Below, piece by piece: positions 35,107 to 43,155 of a DNA stretch of 64,000 bases. Position numbers and translations under genes: made by a program. Every line of letters starts with the position of its first letter. Within the stretch, counting starts at the first letter, position 1. Below the pieces are notes generated by a model that did not search any database, was not told the DNA's origin, and saw nothing but the letters and a program-made list of their open reading frames with translations. Location: contig JAFYQJ010000011.1 of assembly GCA_017547145.1 (NCBI GenBank), positions 1 through 64,000 of the forward strand, written 5' to 3'. Source of the DNA: Paludibacteraceae bacterium. GTDB taxonomy: Bacteria; Bacteroidota; Bacteroidia; Bacteroidales; Paludibacteraceae.

Positions 35107-36126
35107 ATGGGAACATTAGATTGGTCAAATTTAGGATTTGGATATAGAAAAACTGATTACAACGTACGTTGTTATTTCCGTAATGGGAAATGGGGCGAAT
35201 TGGAGACTTGTAGTGAAGAAACAATCCCATTGCACATGGCGGCTACTTGTCTACATTATGGTCAAGAATGCTTCGAAGGTCTTAAAGCTTTTCGTGGAAA
35301 AGATGGTAAAATAAGAGTTTTTAGAATAGAAGAAAATGCACAGCGAATGCAAAATACTTGTCGTGGTATTTTAATGGAAGAATTCCCTACTGACAAATTC
35401 AAAAATGCTATTTGCAAGGTAATAAAACTTAACGAAAGATTTGTTCCTCCATACGAAAGTGGAGCTTCACTTTATATTCGTCCTTTACTTATCGGCACTG
35501 GAGCACAAGTAGGCGTACATCCTGCTAACGAATATCTTTTTATAGTATTTGTTACTCCTGTTGGGCCATATTTCAAAGGAGGATTCTCTACAAACCCTTA
35601 TGTTATTATTAGAGAATACGATCGTGCTGCACCACTTGGGACAGGATGCTTTAAAGTTGGTGGAAATTACGCAGCAAGTTTAAGAGCAAATAAAAAAGCA
35701 CATGATTTAGGATATAGCTGCGAATTTTACCTCGATGCCAAAGAAAAAAAATACATAGACGAAGCAGGAGCTGCAAATTTTTTTGGTATAAAAAACAACA
35801 CATACATTACACCTCTGTCAACTTCAATTCTTCCTTCTATTACCAATCGCAGTTTGATGCAATTGGCTGAAGATATGGGAATGAAAGTTGAACGCCGTCC
35901 TATTTTGGAAGAGGAATTAGCAACCTTTGAAGAAGCTGGAGCATGCGGAACAGCAGCTGTTATTAGCCCTATCGAACGCATCGACGATTTGGAAAACAAC
36001 AAATCATACGTCATTGCTAAAGATGGCAAACCTGGTCCAATTAGCGAAAAACTATATAACAAGTTGCGTGCTATTCAGTATGGCGACGAACTAGATACTC
36101 ACGGTTGGGTTACAATTGTAGAATAA
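35107..36126 (+). CDS. ilvE: Branched-chain amino acid aminotransferase
   Basis: 339 aa, fold-type IV PLP enzyme making leucine, isoleucine and valine from their keto acids. Features of the longer (type II, mitochondrial-like) form: LHYGQECFEGLKAFRG near residue 57, YIRPLLIGTGAQVGVHP near 118, the PLP lysine in GTGCFKVGGNYAASL near 182, and the EEAGACGTAAVISPI stretch near 277. The start is 1 base after the WbqC stop. It is followed by the DUF3575 gene 4 bases on. Confidence 0.94.
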   Translation: MGTLDWSNLGFGYRKTDYNVRCYFRNGKWGELETCSEETIPLHMAATCLHYGQECFEGLKAFRGKDGKIRVFRIEENAQRMQNTCRGILMEEFPTDKFKNAICKVIKLNERFVPPYESGASLYIRPLLIGTGAQVGVHPANEYLFIVFVTPVGPYFKGGFSTNPYVIIREYDRAAPLGTGCFKVGGNYAASLRANKKAHDLGYSCEFYLDAKEKKYIDEAGAANFFGIKNNTYITPLSTSILPSITNRSLMQLAEDMGMKVERRPILEEELATFEEAGACGTAAVISPIERIDDLENNKSYVIAKDGKPGPISEKLYNKLRAIQYGDELDTHGWVTIVE

Positions 36127-36130
36127 CTAA

Positions 36131-36727
36131 ATGAGACACACACTTCACATATTTTTTATAGTATTAGTTTTAAGCATATTTGCAACATCTACAAAAGCAG
36201 AAACCGCAATAAAACTAAATGCCGTATATGCATGTGGAGGGGTTTTGAATCCTGCTGTAGAAATAGCTGTTCACAGAAATTTTACCGTACAACTAGAAGG
36301 TGTGGCATCTTTTTACCAATCACTTACATTGGGAAAGAAAATAAAAAATATGCCACTTCTTCTTGGATTGGGATTTGCCGAAGCACATTGGTTTCCAATG
36401 GAAAGTTTCATGGGATTTTATTGCGGACCAACTATTGGATATGGCATTTTCAAAATGCAAAAATACAATTATTGGGGAACGGATAAATTTCAGCATGGAA
36501 CTGCACTTTTCCTTGGAGCCGTAATTGGCTATCAATGGCAAGTAAAAAGATGGACTTTTGACCTTTTTGCTGGTGGAGGTTGGATTCGTAGTGTTTACGA
36601 AGGTTACGAGCCTGATGGTGAAGGAAATTTTAAACGTTATGATATTGGGACATATCCGGGAAAATACAACGTCAGTGCTGAATGGTTGCCTTTTAAGGCG
36701 GGGTTAATGATTGGTTATAGACTTTAA
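36131..36727 (+). CDS. DUF3575 outer-membrane protein
   Basis: 198 aa. A signal peptide (about 1-23, ending TSTKA) precedes alternating beta strands (AIKLNAVYACGGVLNPAVEI, FTVQLEGVASFY, FYCGPTIGYGIF, ALFLGAVIGYQWQ, FDLFAGGGWI) and a terminal MIGYRL. This is the DUF3575 pattern, thought to be a small outer-membrane beta barrel. Its function is unknown. It lies tightly between ilvE and aroB, 3 bases before the latter. Confidence 0.83.
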   Translation: MRHTLHIFFIVLVLSIFATSTKAETAIKLNAVYACGGVLNPAVEIAVHRNFTVQLEGVASFYQSLTLGKKIKNMPLLLGLGFAEAHWFPMESFMGFYCGPTIGYGIFKMQKYNYWGTDKFQHGTALFLGAVIGYQWQVKRWTFDLFAGGGWIRSVYEGYEPDGEGNFKRYDIGTYPGKYNVSAEWLPFKAGLMIGYRL

Positions 36728-36730
36728 CAA

Positions 36731-37780
36731 ATGAAAACTATTTTTTCAAAAGACATAGAATTTGATTTAAAAAGTTGCATTGATAAAATTGCAGCCGACA
36801 AAGTTTTCATACTAACCGATAACAATACACAACAATATTGCTTACCAAAGATAAAAATCATTGTTGAAAGTTTTTGTGCCGACATTATTACTATTCCTTC
36901 TGGCGACGACAATAAAAACCTTTCCTCACTTGCTCATGTGTGGGAATATTTGAGTAAAAACAATGCATCTCGCAAAAGTTTACTTATAAATATTGGTGGC
37001 GGAATGATTACCGATTTAGGTGGTTTTGCGGCATCAACTTTCAAACGTGGCATTCGTTACATCAACATTCCAACTACACTTCTTTCAGTAGTAGATGCAG
37101 CAACAGGAGGTAAAACAGGCATCAACTTTTGTGGATTAAAAAACGAAATTGGAGTTATAAATCCTGCAGAGTTTGTGTTGATAAATGTGGATTTTTTCAA
37201 AACTTTAGACGAAAATAATCTTTTGTCAGGTTTTTCTGAAATGATAAAACATGCTTTGATTTCGAACGAAGAAAACTGGAAAAACATTATCAGTTTTAAC
37301 TTAGATAGTTTTAATCTTGTAGCATTAGAACCTCTTTTGAAAGATTCTCTGCAAGTTAAAGAAAATATTGTTGCCAAAGACCCCAAAGAAGAAAATTTAC
37401 GTAAAGCACTAAATTTCGGGCATACGTTTGGTCATGCGTTTGAGAGTCTTTCGTATGAGCAGGGAAAACCTGCTCTCCATGGATTTGCAGTTGCTTGGGG
37501 AATGTTGTGCGAACTCTATCTTTCACACACACGACTAGCATTTCCAAAAGAAATATTGCTTGTTTACAGACAAATACTGAAAGATTTCTACGGGTTTTAC
37601 ACCATAAATTGCAAGGATTACGAACGAATTTTTGAACTGATGACGCACGACAAAAAAAACGAATCTTCACAAATCAATTTTACATTACTTTCAAATATTG
37701 GAGAAATAAAAATAAACCAAACAGCTACCAAAGATGAAATTTTTGAAGTTCTTGATTTCTATCGCGAAGTAGCACCTTAA
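36731..37780 (+). CDS. aroB: 3-dehydroquinate synthase
   Basis: 349 aa cytoplasmic NAD- and metal-dependent enzyme converting DAHP to 3-dehydroquinate in the shikimate pathway. Visible: LINIGGGMITDLGGFAASTFKRG (as GGGMITDLGGFAAS) near 90, PTTLLSVVDAATGGKTGINF near 115, SEMIKHALI near 170, and the zinc ligands in LNFGHTFGHAFE (near 235) and HGFAVAWGM (near 252). Slightly shorter than the enterobacterial enzyme, normal for Bacteroidetes. The dapB gene follows 18 bases later. Confidence 0.95.
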   Translation: MKTIFSKDIEFDLKSCIDKIAADKVFILTDNNTQQYCLPKIKIIVESFCADIITIPSGDDNKNLSSLAHVWEYLSKNNASRKSLLINIGGGMITDLGGFAASTFKRGIRYINIPTTLLSVVDAATGGKTGINFCGLKNEIGVINPAEFVLINVDFFKTLDENNLLSGFSEMIKHALISNEENWKNIISFNLDSFNLVALEPLLKDSLQVKENIVAKDPKEENLRKALNFGHTFGHAFESLSYEQGKPALHGFAVAWGMLCELYLSHTRLAFPKEILLVYRQILKDFYGFYTINCKDYERIFELMTHDKKNESSQINFTLLSNIGEIKINQTATKDEIFEVLDFYREVAP

Positions 37781-37798
37781 AATATTCAAAAAAATAGT

Positions 37799-38515
37799 AT
37801 GAAAATAGCACTTATAGGATACGGAAAAATGGGCAAAATAATCGAAAGGATTGCCCTTGAACGCGGACACGAAATTGTTTGTAAAATAGACATTGACAAT
37901 CAAAACGACTTTGATTCCGAAGCATTTGCTTCTGCCGATGTTGCCATTGAGTTCACCGCTCCAAGCGTAGCCATTGCCAACTATCGAAAAGCATGGAAAG
38001 CAGGTGTTGCAGTAGTTTCTGGAACTACTGGTTGGAACGCCCAAATGCCTGAAATAAAAGCAGAAATTGAAAAAAACAATTACACACTTTTTTGGGCATC
38101 AAACTTCAGTCTTGGTGTAAATATCTTTTTTGAGTTGAACAAGCTTTTGGCAAAAATCATGAACAACTTCCCTGCTTATGATGCAAAAATGACAGAAACT
38201 CATCACATTCACAAACTTGATGCTCCAAGCGGAACTGCAGTAACCTTGGCTGAAGGTATTTTAGAAAACATCGAACGCAAATCGGAATGGATTTTGGGAG
38301 AAAGCAACGTAGAAAATCAACTTTCGATAGAAGCTATTAGAGAAGGTGAAGTTGCTGGAATTCATACTATAAAATACCAAAGTGAAGCCGATTTTATAGA
38401 AATCACTCATCATGCCTACAACCGCGAAGGATTTGCACTTGGAGCTGTGCTTGCTGCTGAATTCACATGTGGCAAAAAAGGCTTTTTAGGAATGAACGAT
38501 ATGCTTAAATTTTAA
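37799..38515 (+). CDS. dapB: 4-hydroxy-tetrahydrodipicolinate reductase
   Basis: 238 aa. NAD(P)H-dependent step of lysine and meso-diaminopimelate synthesis. It has GYGKMGKII (nucleotide-binding) at residue 7, SGTTGWN near 75, WASNFSLGVNIFF near 98 and the catalytic EMTETHHIHKLDAPSGTA region (TETHHIHKLDAPSGTA) near 128. Shorter than the E. coli enzyme, as usual in Bacteroidetes. It is directly upstream of lepB (12 bases), an order common in Bacteroidales. Confidence 0.94.
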   Translation: MKIALIGYGKMGKIIERIALERGHEIVCKIDIDNQNDFDSEAFASADVAIEFTAPSVAIANYRKAWKAGVAVVSGTTGWNAQMPEIKAEIEKNNYTLFWASNFSLGVNIFFELNKLLAKIMNNFPAYDAKMTETHHIHKLDAPSGTAVTLAEGILENIERKSEWILGESNVENQLSIEAIREGEVAGIHTIKYQSEADFIEITHHAYNREGFALGAVLAAEFTCGKKGFLGMNDMLKF

Positions 38516-38527
38516 GAAAAAGGTCAT

Positions 38528-39922
38528 ATGAAAAACATTATTGAAAAAATAAAAAATGCATCACTTACTCAAAAATTAAAAGCAGCCCTTTGGTGTATTA
38601 TTTATATACTTTTTATTGTTTGGGTAGGAAATTTTTGGTGGTTATTTCTACTTCCTCTCTTTTTCGATGCATTCATTACAAAAATTATACCTTGGGAGTT
38701 TTGGAAAAAAACAAAAAACAAAACCCTTTATACAATTTTCAGTTGGATAGATGCAATTGTTTTTGCCCTAATAGTAGTATATTTTGTACATAATTACATC
38801 TTTCAAAACTATAAAATTCCAACCTCGTCGCTAGAAAAAACACTTCTTGTTGGCGATCATTTGTTTGTTAGCAAAGCCTCTTACGGACCACGCATCCCAA
38901 ACACCCCCCTCTCTATGCCGCTTATGCAACATACGATTCCGGGTACAAACATCAAATCATACCTCGAAAATCCTCACTGGGAATATCGTCGACTCAAAGG
39001 TTTGACTTCCGTTAAACGCAACGACATTGTTGTTTTCAATTTTCCAGCTGGCGATACAGTAGCAACTTATATGCCAAATCCAGATTTTTATACTCTTTGC
39101 TATAAATACGGAAGGGAAAGAATTGTAAATGACAAAAAACATTTTGGCGATGTGGTCTATCGTCCAGTAGATCATCGCGAATGTTACGTAAAACGCTGTG
39201 TTGCTGTAGCTGGCGATACATTGCAAATAATAGATAACCAAATTTTTATAAACAACAAAGAAGCTGAACATTTTGAAGGAATTCAACATAACTATTTCGT
39301 TCAAACAACAGGACAAATGCTTTCAGAAGAGTTCTTTGACAAATACAAAATCAGCAAAGAAGATAGAATTTTTATACGTAAAAATTCGCTTATGAACTTT
39401 ATCGGTTTAGGGTTAGAAGCCGACTTGCCAACCTATCATATTCCAATGACCAATACCATTGCAGAAGAGGTAAAAAACCTACCTTATATAAAAAAGATAC
39501 TGATAGAACCAGATTTTTTTGGCGATGAGGTATATCCTTTAGGGAATACATTTGGATGGACTCGCGATAACTATGGACCCATTTTTATCCCTCAAAAAGG
39601 TTCTACCATCCAACTCAACGACAGCACTTTAGCTATTTACAGACGAGCTATAGAAAATTACGAAGGTAACAAAATAACCATTGACGGAAACACCATCTTC
39701 ATCAACAACGAACCATGTAGCGAATATACATTCAAAATGGATTACTATTGGATGATGGGCGACAATAGACATAAATCGTCTGATTCCCGTTATTGGGGAT
39801 TAGTACCAGAAGACCACGTAATTGGCAGACCTGTATTTATTTGGCTCTCTTTGGATAAAGACAAAAGCTTATTTAACGGAAAAATTCGTTGGGATAGATT
39901 CTTTAAATGGGCAGAACGATAA
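38528..39922 (+). CDS. lepB: Signal peptidase I
   Basis: 464 aa, inner-membrane serine protease removing Sec signal peptides. Two hydrophobic segments near 25-50 and 75-95 precede the nucleophile Ser101 in KIPTSSLEKTL. The general-base Lys222 lies in YVKRCVAVAGD, and the C-terminal box is YWMMGDNRHKSSDSRYWG near 415. The enzyme is longer than E. coli LepB because of a roughly 150-residue insertion between box D (KRCVAVAGD) and box E (MMGDNR), a common trait of the Bacteroidetes form. Confidence 0.94.
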   Translation: MKNIIEKIKNASLTQKLKAALWCIIYILFIVWVGNFWWLFLLPLFFDAFITKIIPWEFWKKTKNKTLYTIFSWIDAIVFALIVVYFVHNYIFQNYKIPTSSLEKTLLVGDHLFVSKASYGPRIPNTPLSMPLMQHTIPGTNIKSYLENPHWEYRRLKGLTSVKRNDIVVFNFPAGDTVATYMPNPDFYTLCYKYGRERIVNDKKHFGDVVYRPVDHRECYVKRCVAVAGDTLQIIDNQIFINNKEAEHFEGIQHNYFVQTTGQMLSEEFFDKYKISKEDRIFIRKNSLMNFIGLGLEADLPTYHIPMTNTIAEEVKNLPYIKKILIEPDFFGDEVYPLGNTFGWTRDNYGPIFIPQKGSTIQLNDSTLAIYRRAIENYEGNKITIDGNTIFINNEPCSEYTFKMDYYWMMGDNRHKSSDSRYWGLVPEDHVIGRPVFIWLSLDKDKSLFNGKIRWDRFFKWAER

Positions 39923-39939
39923 ATATTTAATCAACCTCT

Positions 39940-39970
39940 TTTTTAGGAATAAAAAAGAATAGTATATTTG
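39940..39970 (+). promoter_or_regulatory. Promoter of the structured RNA and/or the 40199 gene
   Basis: TATATTTG (39963-39970) with TTTT 19 bases upstream (39940-39943). The -7 is perfect, the -33 one base off. The predicted start is near 39976. Confidence 0.6.
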
Positions 39971-40002
39971 CAATGCATTTGCAAAATGCAAAGTGACATA
40001 TT

Positions 40003-40168
40003 AAAAGCGTTTTAGCTTTTTCTTTCTTGCTGAAAGTTTGGCGACTAAATAGTAGTGGAAGAATAAGTGTTAAATGCTCACGTTTGGCGTGGGCTTACTT
40101 ATTTTCGTACTACAAGGTTATGCCAAACACCTCAGCAAGCGGGATACGTTAAGTTTCACGCTTTTTTT
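40003..40168 (+). ncRNA. Rod-shaped structured RNA, candidate small RNA or leader
   Basis: Five nested stems are fully complementary: 40003-40010 with 40158-40165 (8 bp), 40026-40033 with 40132-40139 (8 bp), 40036-40042 with 40122-40128 (7 bp), 40052-40056 with 40109-40113 (5 bp), 40062-40068 with 40097-40103 (7 bp). A terminal hairpin 40076-40082/40088-40094 has one G-U pair. A roughly 9 x 8 base open bubble sits in the middle (40043-40051, 40114-40121). Seven T follow (40162-40168), as at an intrinsic terminator, and a promoter lies upstream. The overall shape recalls 6S RNA, but family membership is unproven. It may equally be the leader of the gene at 40199. Confidence 0.65.
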
Positions 40169-40198
40169 GTGCCTAATCGTTATTTAATTTTTTTAAAA

Positions 40199-41026
40199 AT
40201 GAAAAAGTATTGTATTACACTCCTAAGTGTATTATGTGTATCATTATTGAATGCACAAGATGTAATTATTACGAAAAATGCAGAAAAAATTGAGGCTAAA
40301 ATAATAGAAGTTTCGCCTACAGAAATCAAGTACAAAAAAACAAACAACCTAGATGGACCAACTTTTATTTTTTATGCTTCTGATGTACAAACTATTATTT
40401 ATAGTAACGGAGATGTCCAACTATTTGATGCAAAGCCAAAAGAAGTGAAAGATACACCAAAAGTTATTAAAGAAAAAGTTGAAGCAAAAAAAACTACCTT
40501 AAACTTAGAAAAAGAAAAATCGGTAATGGCAGACATTTTAATAACAAAAAAAGGTGAAAAAATCGCAGTTTTTATTGATGAGGAAAATTTTTCAGTAGTT
40601 AAATATAGAAGGGTTAATAATCCTGATTTTTCTTTAAGTATAGCTAAATCTGATGTAAAAAGAATTGAATATAAGGTTTATAAAACAGATGCTATTTACG
40701 ATTTTAGACATTTTAATGAAGAAACCTTACCTCCTTTTACTTATAAAAAAGTATGGGTACAAGGAAAGAAAAATATGAAAAAGCGCAGTCGCTATTGTGG
40801 AGGTGATATGATTTTGACAGAATCTGAATTTCATAATTATTTATCTATGTATTGCCCTGAAGCGTATTCATATACCAAAAAAGGTAATACATGGATGATT
40901 GTTGGGTGTTGTACATTCCCTTTTTCATTTGGTTTATCAGCTATATTCTTCTTTGTTTCTGCTGGTCAACATTCAAAAGCTTTACCTGCATACAATTCTT
41001 CATGTACCACAAAAAGTAATAAATAA
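40199..41026 (+). CDS. Secreted protein with two DVIIT-type repeats
   Basis: 275 aa from the ATG at 40199. A longer frame back to 40067 lies inside the structured RNA and is rejected. After a signal peptide ending LLNAQ comes DVIITKNAEKIEAKIIEV, EIKYKKTNNLDGP and TIIYSNGD. A lysine-rich linker follows, and from about residue 108 a second copy: DILITKKGEKIAVFID, VVKYRRVNNPD, DVKRIEYK. The same domain starts the protein at 9321. The C terminus has one hydrophobic stretch (WMIVGCCTFPFSFGLSAIFFF, read as two parts: WMIVGCCTF and GLSAIFFFVSAG). The function is unknown; probably envelope-associated. Confidence 0.75.
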   Translation: MKKYCITLLSVLCVSLLNAQDVIITKNAEKIEAKIIEVSPTEIKYKKTNNLDGPTFIFYASDVQTIIYSNGDVQLFDAKPKEVKDTPKVIKEKVEAKKTTLNLEKEKSVMADILITKKGEKIAVFIDEENFSVVKYRRVNNPDFSLSIAKSDVKRIEYKVYKTDAIYDFRHFNEETLPPFTYKKVWVQGKKNMKKRSRYCGGDMILTESEFHNYLSMYCPEAYSYTKKGNTWMIVGCCTFPFSFGLSAIFFFVSAGQHSKALPAYNSSCTTKSNK

Positions 41027-41040
41027 AATTTATAAAAAAA

Positions 41041-41070
41041 GGGAAGCATTGAGCTTCCCTTTTTATTTTT
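41041..41070. terminator. Bidirectional terminator, 40199 gene/HU
   Basis: 7-bp stem GGGAAGC/GCTTCCC (41041-41047, 41053-41059) flanked by A-rich sequence on the left and T-rich on the right. It serves the convergent genes on both sides. Confidence 0.85.
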
Positions 41071-41084
41071 TTGAACTGCTAAAA

Positions 41085-41357
41085 TTATTTTACAGCATTA
41101 GCCAATTCAGCACCAGCTTTAAATTTAGCAACTTTTTTAGCAGGGATGTTGATAGCTGCACCAGTTTGCAAGTTTACACCAGTACGAGCAGCACGTTCTG
41201 CTACAGAGAAAGTACCGAAACCAATCAAACTAACTTTATCACCTTTTGCTAGAGCATTTTTCACTGCATCAAGAGTAGCTTCTAAAGCTTTTTTTGCACT
41301 TGCTTTGCTGATACCTGCTTCAGCAGCAATTACATCAATTAATTCTCCTTTGTTCAT
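41085..41357 (-). CDS. hup: HU family DNA-binding protein
   Basis: 90 aa, normal for HU. MNKGELIDVIAAEAGISKAS and the DNA-contacting arm region LIGFGTFSVAERAARTGVNL are typical, as is the C-terminal KKVAKFKAGAEL. It packs and bends chromosomal DNA, acting as a dimer. It has its own perfect-consensus promoter (41398-41428) and a shared terminator, so it is a single-gene unit, presumably highly expressed. Confidence 0.95.
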   Translation of the reverse strand: MNKGELIDVIAAEAGISKASAKKALEATLDAVKNALAKGDKVSLIGFGTFSVAERAARTGVNLQTGAAINIPAKKVAKFKAGAELANAVK

Positions 41358-41397
41358 AGTTTTAACAATTTAAATGATTTAATAATTTATTTTAAAG

Positions 41398-41428
41398 CAA
41401 ATATATAGATGATTTTTTTTCTACCAAA
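41398..41428 (-). promoter_or_regulatory. HU gene promoter
   Basis: Minus strand: TTTG (41428-41425), 19 bases, TATATTTG (41405-41398): an exact consensus match, 41 bases before the ATG. Confidence 0.85.
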
Positions 41429-41498
41429 AGAAAAGGCACATTTTTTGAAATGTAATTTAAAAAAACTTAAAAATACCTCTTGTAAAAAAGATGTTTCG

Positions 41499-41506
41499 TA
41501 CTTTTG
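41499..41506 (+). promoter_or_regulatory. Likely -7 element of the rhomboid operon
   Basis: TACTTTTG, 12 bases before the first candidate ATG (41519). The leader would be very short. Confidence 0.45.
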
Positions 41507-41518
41507 TTTTAAAATATA

Positions 41519-42277
41519 ATGTATATGAATATTTTTCAATCATTTAAAGAAAATAGTACTCCCATAGTTAATAATTTGATAATTATTAATCTATTGGTTT
41601 GGTTAGGGACACTAGCCTTTCCACAATACGCATCTTTTTTGAGTATGCACTATTGGGCATCAGACAATTTTAATCTCGTGCAGCTAGTTACCTATATGTT
41701 TATGCATGGAAGTTTCAGCCATTTGTTTTTCAATATGTTTGCCGTATATATGTTCGGCGTTGTAATAGAAAGAGTTTGGGGGAGTAAAAAATTCTTGCTT
41801 TTCTATTTAGTTACAGGCATTGGAGCGGCTATAATACAACAATTAGTATGGACTTGGGAATATCAACCCGTATTATCTGTATTAAATAGTGGCAACATAA
41901 ATGCATTAACCTCTATTGAACCTGTTTTAAGAAAATGGTTTCGCTTTGGCAACATAGAACATTTGACATCTAAGCATATGATTGACATGGCTAACTCCAT
42001 TGCCAATGCACCCCAAACAGTAGGAGCATCGGGAGCTGTTTTTGGCATATTGTTAGCTTTTGGATGGTTATTCCCAGAAGTAAAAATGATGCTTCTATTT
42101 TTCCCCGTTCCTATTAAGGCACGTATTTTTGTAATGCTATATGCAATAGCAGAACTATTCCTTGGTGTAGCAAATTTTTCAGCCGACAATGTAGCACACT
42201 TTGCACACTTAGGCGGAATGATTTTTGGAGCAATCCTTATTTTGTATTGGAAGAAAAAAGGTAAACTTTATAACTAA
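41519..42277 (+). CDS. Rhomboid family intramembrane serine protease (first)
   Basis: 252 aa (an ATG two codons in, at 41525, is equally possible). Six or so hydrophobic segments. The family features HGSFSHLFFNMFAVYMFG (near residue 62), the catalytic Ser in GASGAVFGILLAFGWLFP (near 168) and the catalytic His in HFAHLGGMIFG (near 227) are all present, so it should be active. A segment of about 50 residues between helices (120-165) is longer than in the second copy. The start of the next rhomboid gene overlaps its stop by 1 base. Confidence 0.92.
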   Translation: MYMNIFQSFKENSTPIVNNLIIINLLVWLGTLAFPQYASFLSMHYWASDNFNLVQLVTYMFMHGSFSHLFFNMFAVYMFGVVIERVWGSKKFLLFYLVTGIGAAIIQQLVWTWEYQPVLSVLNSGNINALTSIEPVLRKWFRFGNIEHLTSKHMIDMANSIANAPQTVGASGAVFGILLAFGWLFPEVKMMLLFFPVPIKARIFVMLYAIAELFLGVANFSADNVAHFAHLGGMIFGAILILYWKKKGKLYN

Positions 42278-43155
42278 TGATGTTTGATTTTAAATCTTTT
42301 TTAAAGCAAAAAAATACATTACAAATCCTTTTGTATATCAATGTTGGAACTTTTTTAGCAACAAAATTTTTTGCATTAGTATTAACACTTTTCCAAAAAG
42401 AAGTTAGCTTAATATCATCATATTTGATGCTGCCAGCCTCATTGCCACTGTTAGCAAACAGACCATGGACGTTGCTCACATATATGTTTATGCATGCCAA
42501 CTTTTTTCATTTATTTTTTAATATGCTTTGCTTGTTATGGTTTGGACGGATGTTTCTAACATATTTTAATTCACGACAATTAGTTGGCCTTTATTTATTA
42601 GGAGGTATTGGTGCTGGACTTACATACATTGGAGCCTACAATTTCTTTCCCTACTTCTCGGGAGAAATAGGAAACTCAATGCTTGTTGGAGCATCAGGCG
42701 CACTTATGGCAACAATATTAGCCATAGCTATGTACGTACCCAACTACGAAATAAACTTATTTTTACTAGGGCGTATAAAATTAAAATGGATAGCTTGCAT
42801 TATGATTTTATTCAGTATGTTTGGCATCACATCAGAAAATGCAGGAGGAGAATTTGCCCACATAGGAGGAGCTTTAGTGGGAATAGTATACATTTGGTTT
42901 TTAAAAAAAGGTAAAGATATTGCTACTCCGTTTAACAAAATTATTGATGTATTTGTAAATCTTTTTAAACGGAAACCAAAAATAAAATTTGAAAAGCACA
43001 AATATCAACCCCGCAGCGATGCAGAATACAATCAACAACGTACGGAAAACATAAAAGATTTGGATAAAATTTTAGATAAAGTAAAAGCCTCAGGATATTC
43101 CTCTCTTACCGAAGAAGAAAAACGAAGGTTGTTCGACAGAAGTCAAAAACTATAA
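42277..43155 (+). CDS. Rhomboid family intramembrane serine protease (second)
   Basis: 292 aa. HANFFHLFFNMLCLLWFG, the Ser motif VGASGALMATILA (near residue 133) and His motif EFAHIGGALVG (near 195) are intact. After the membrane part a cytosolic tail of about 80 residues follows, basic at first (KRKPKIKFEKHKYQPRSD), then helical (DLDKILDKVKASGYSSLTEE). It overlaps the first rhomboid gene by one base and shares one base with the next gene, so three genes form a tight unit. Confidence 0.92.
   Translation: MMFDFKSFLKQKNTLQILLYINVGTFLATKFFALVLTLFQKEVSLISSYLMLPASLPLLANRPWTLLTYMFMHANFFHLFFNMLCLLWFGRMFLTYFNSRQLVGLYLLGGIGAGLTYIGAYNFFPYFSGEIGNSMLVGASGALMATILAIAMYVPNYEINLFLLGRIKLKWIACIMILFSMFGITSENAGGEFAHIGGALVGIVYIWFLKKGKDIATPFNKIIDVFVNLFKRKPKIKFEKHKYQPRSDAEYNQQRTENIKDLDKILDKVKASGYSSLTEEEKRRLFDRSQKL

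Noticed and set aside
40003..40168. Firm assignment of the structured RNA as 6S RNA
   Set aside because: The shape fits, but no sequence signature is known to me for this phylum and the RNA may be a leader or a repeat, so it is left as a candidate.
40067..40198. 44-codon N-terminal extension of the 40199 protein
   Set aside because: It reads through the structured RNA and precedes a standard signal peptide beginning at 40199.
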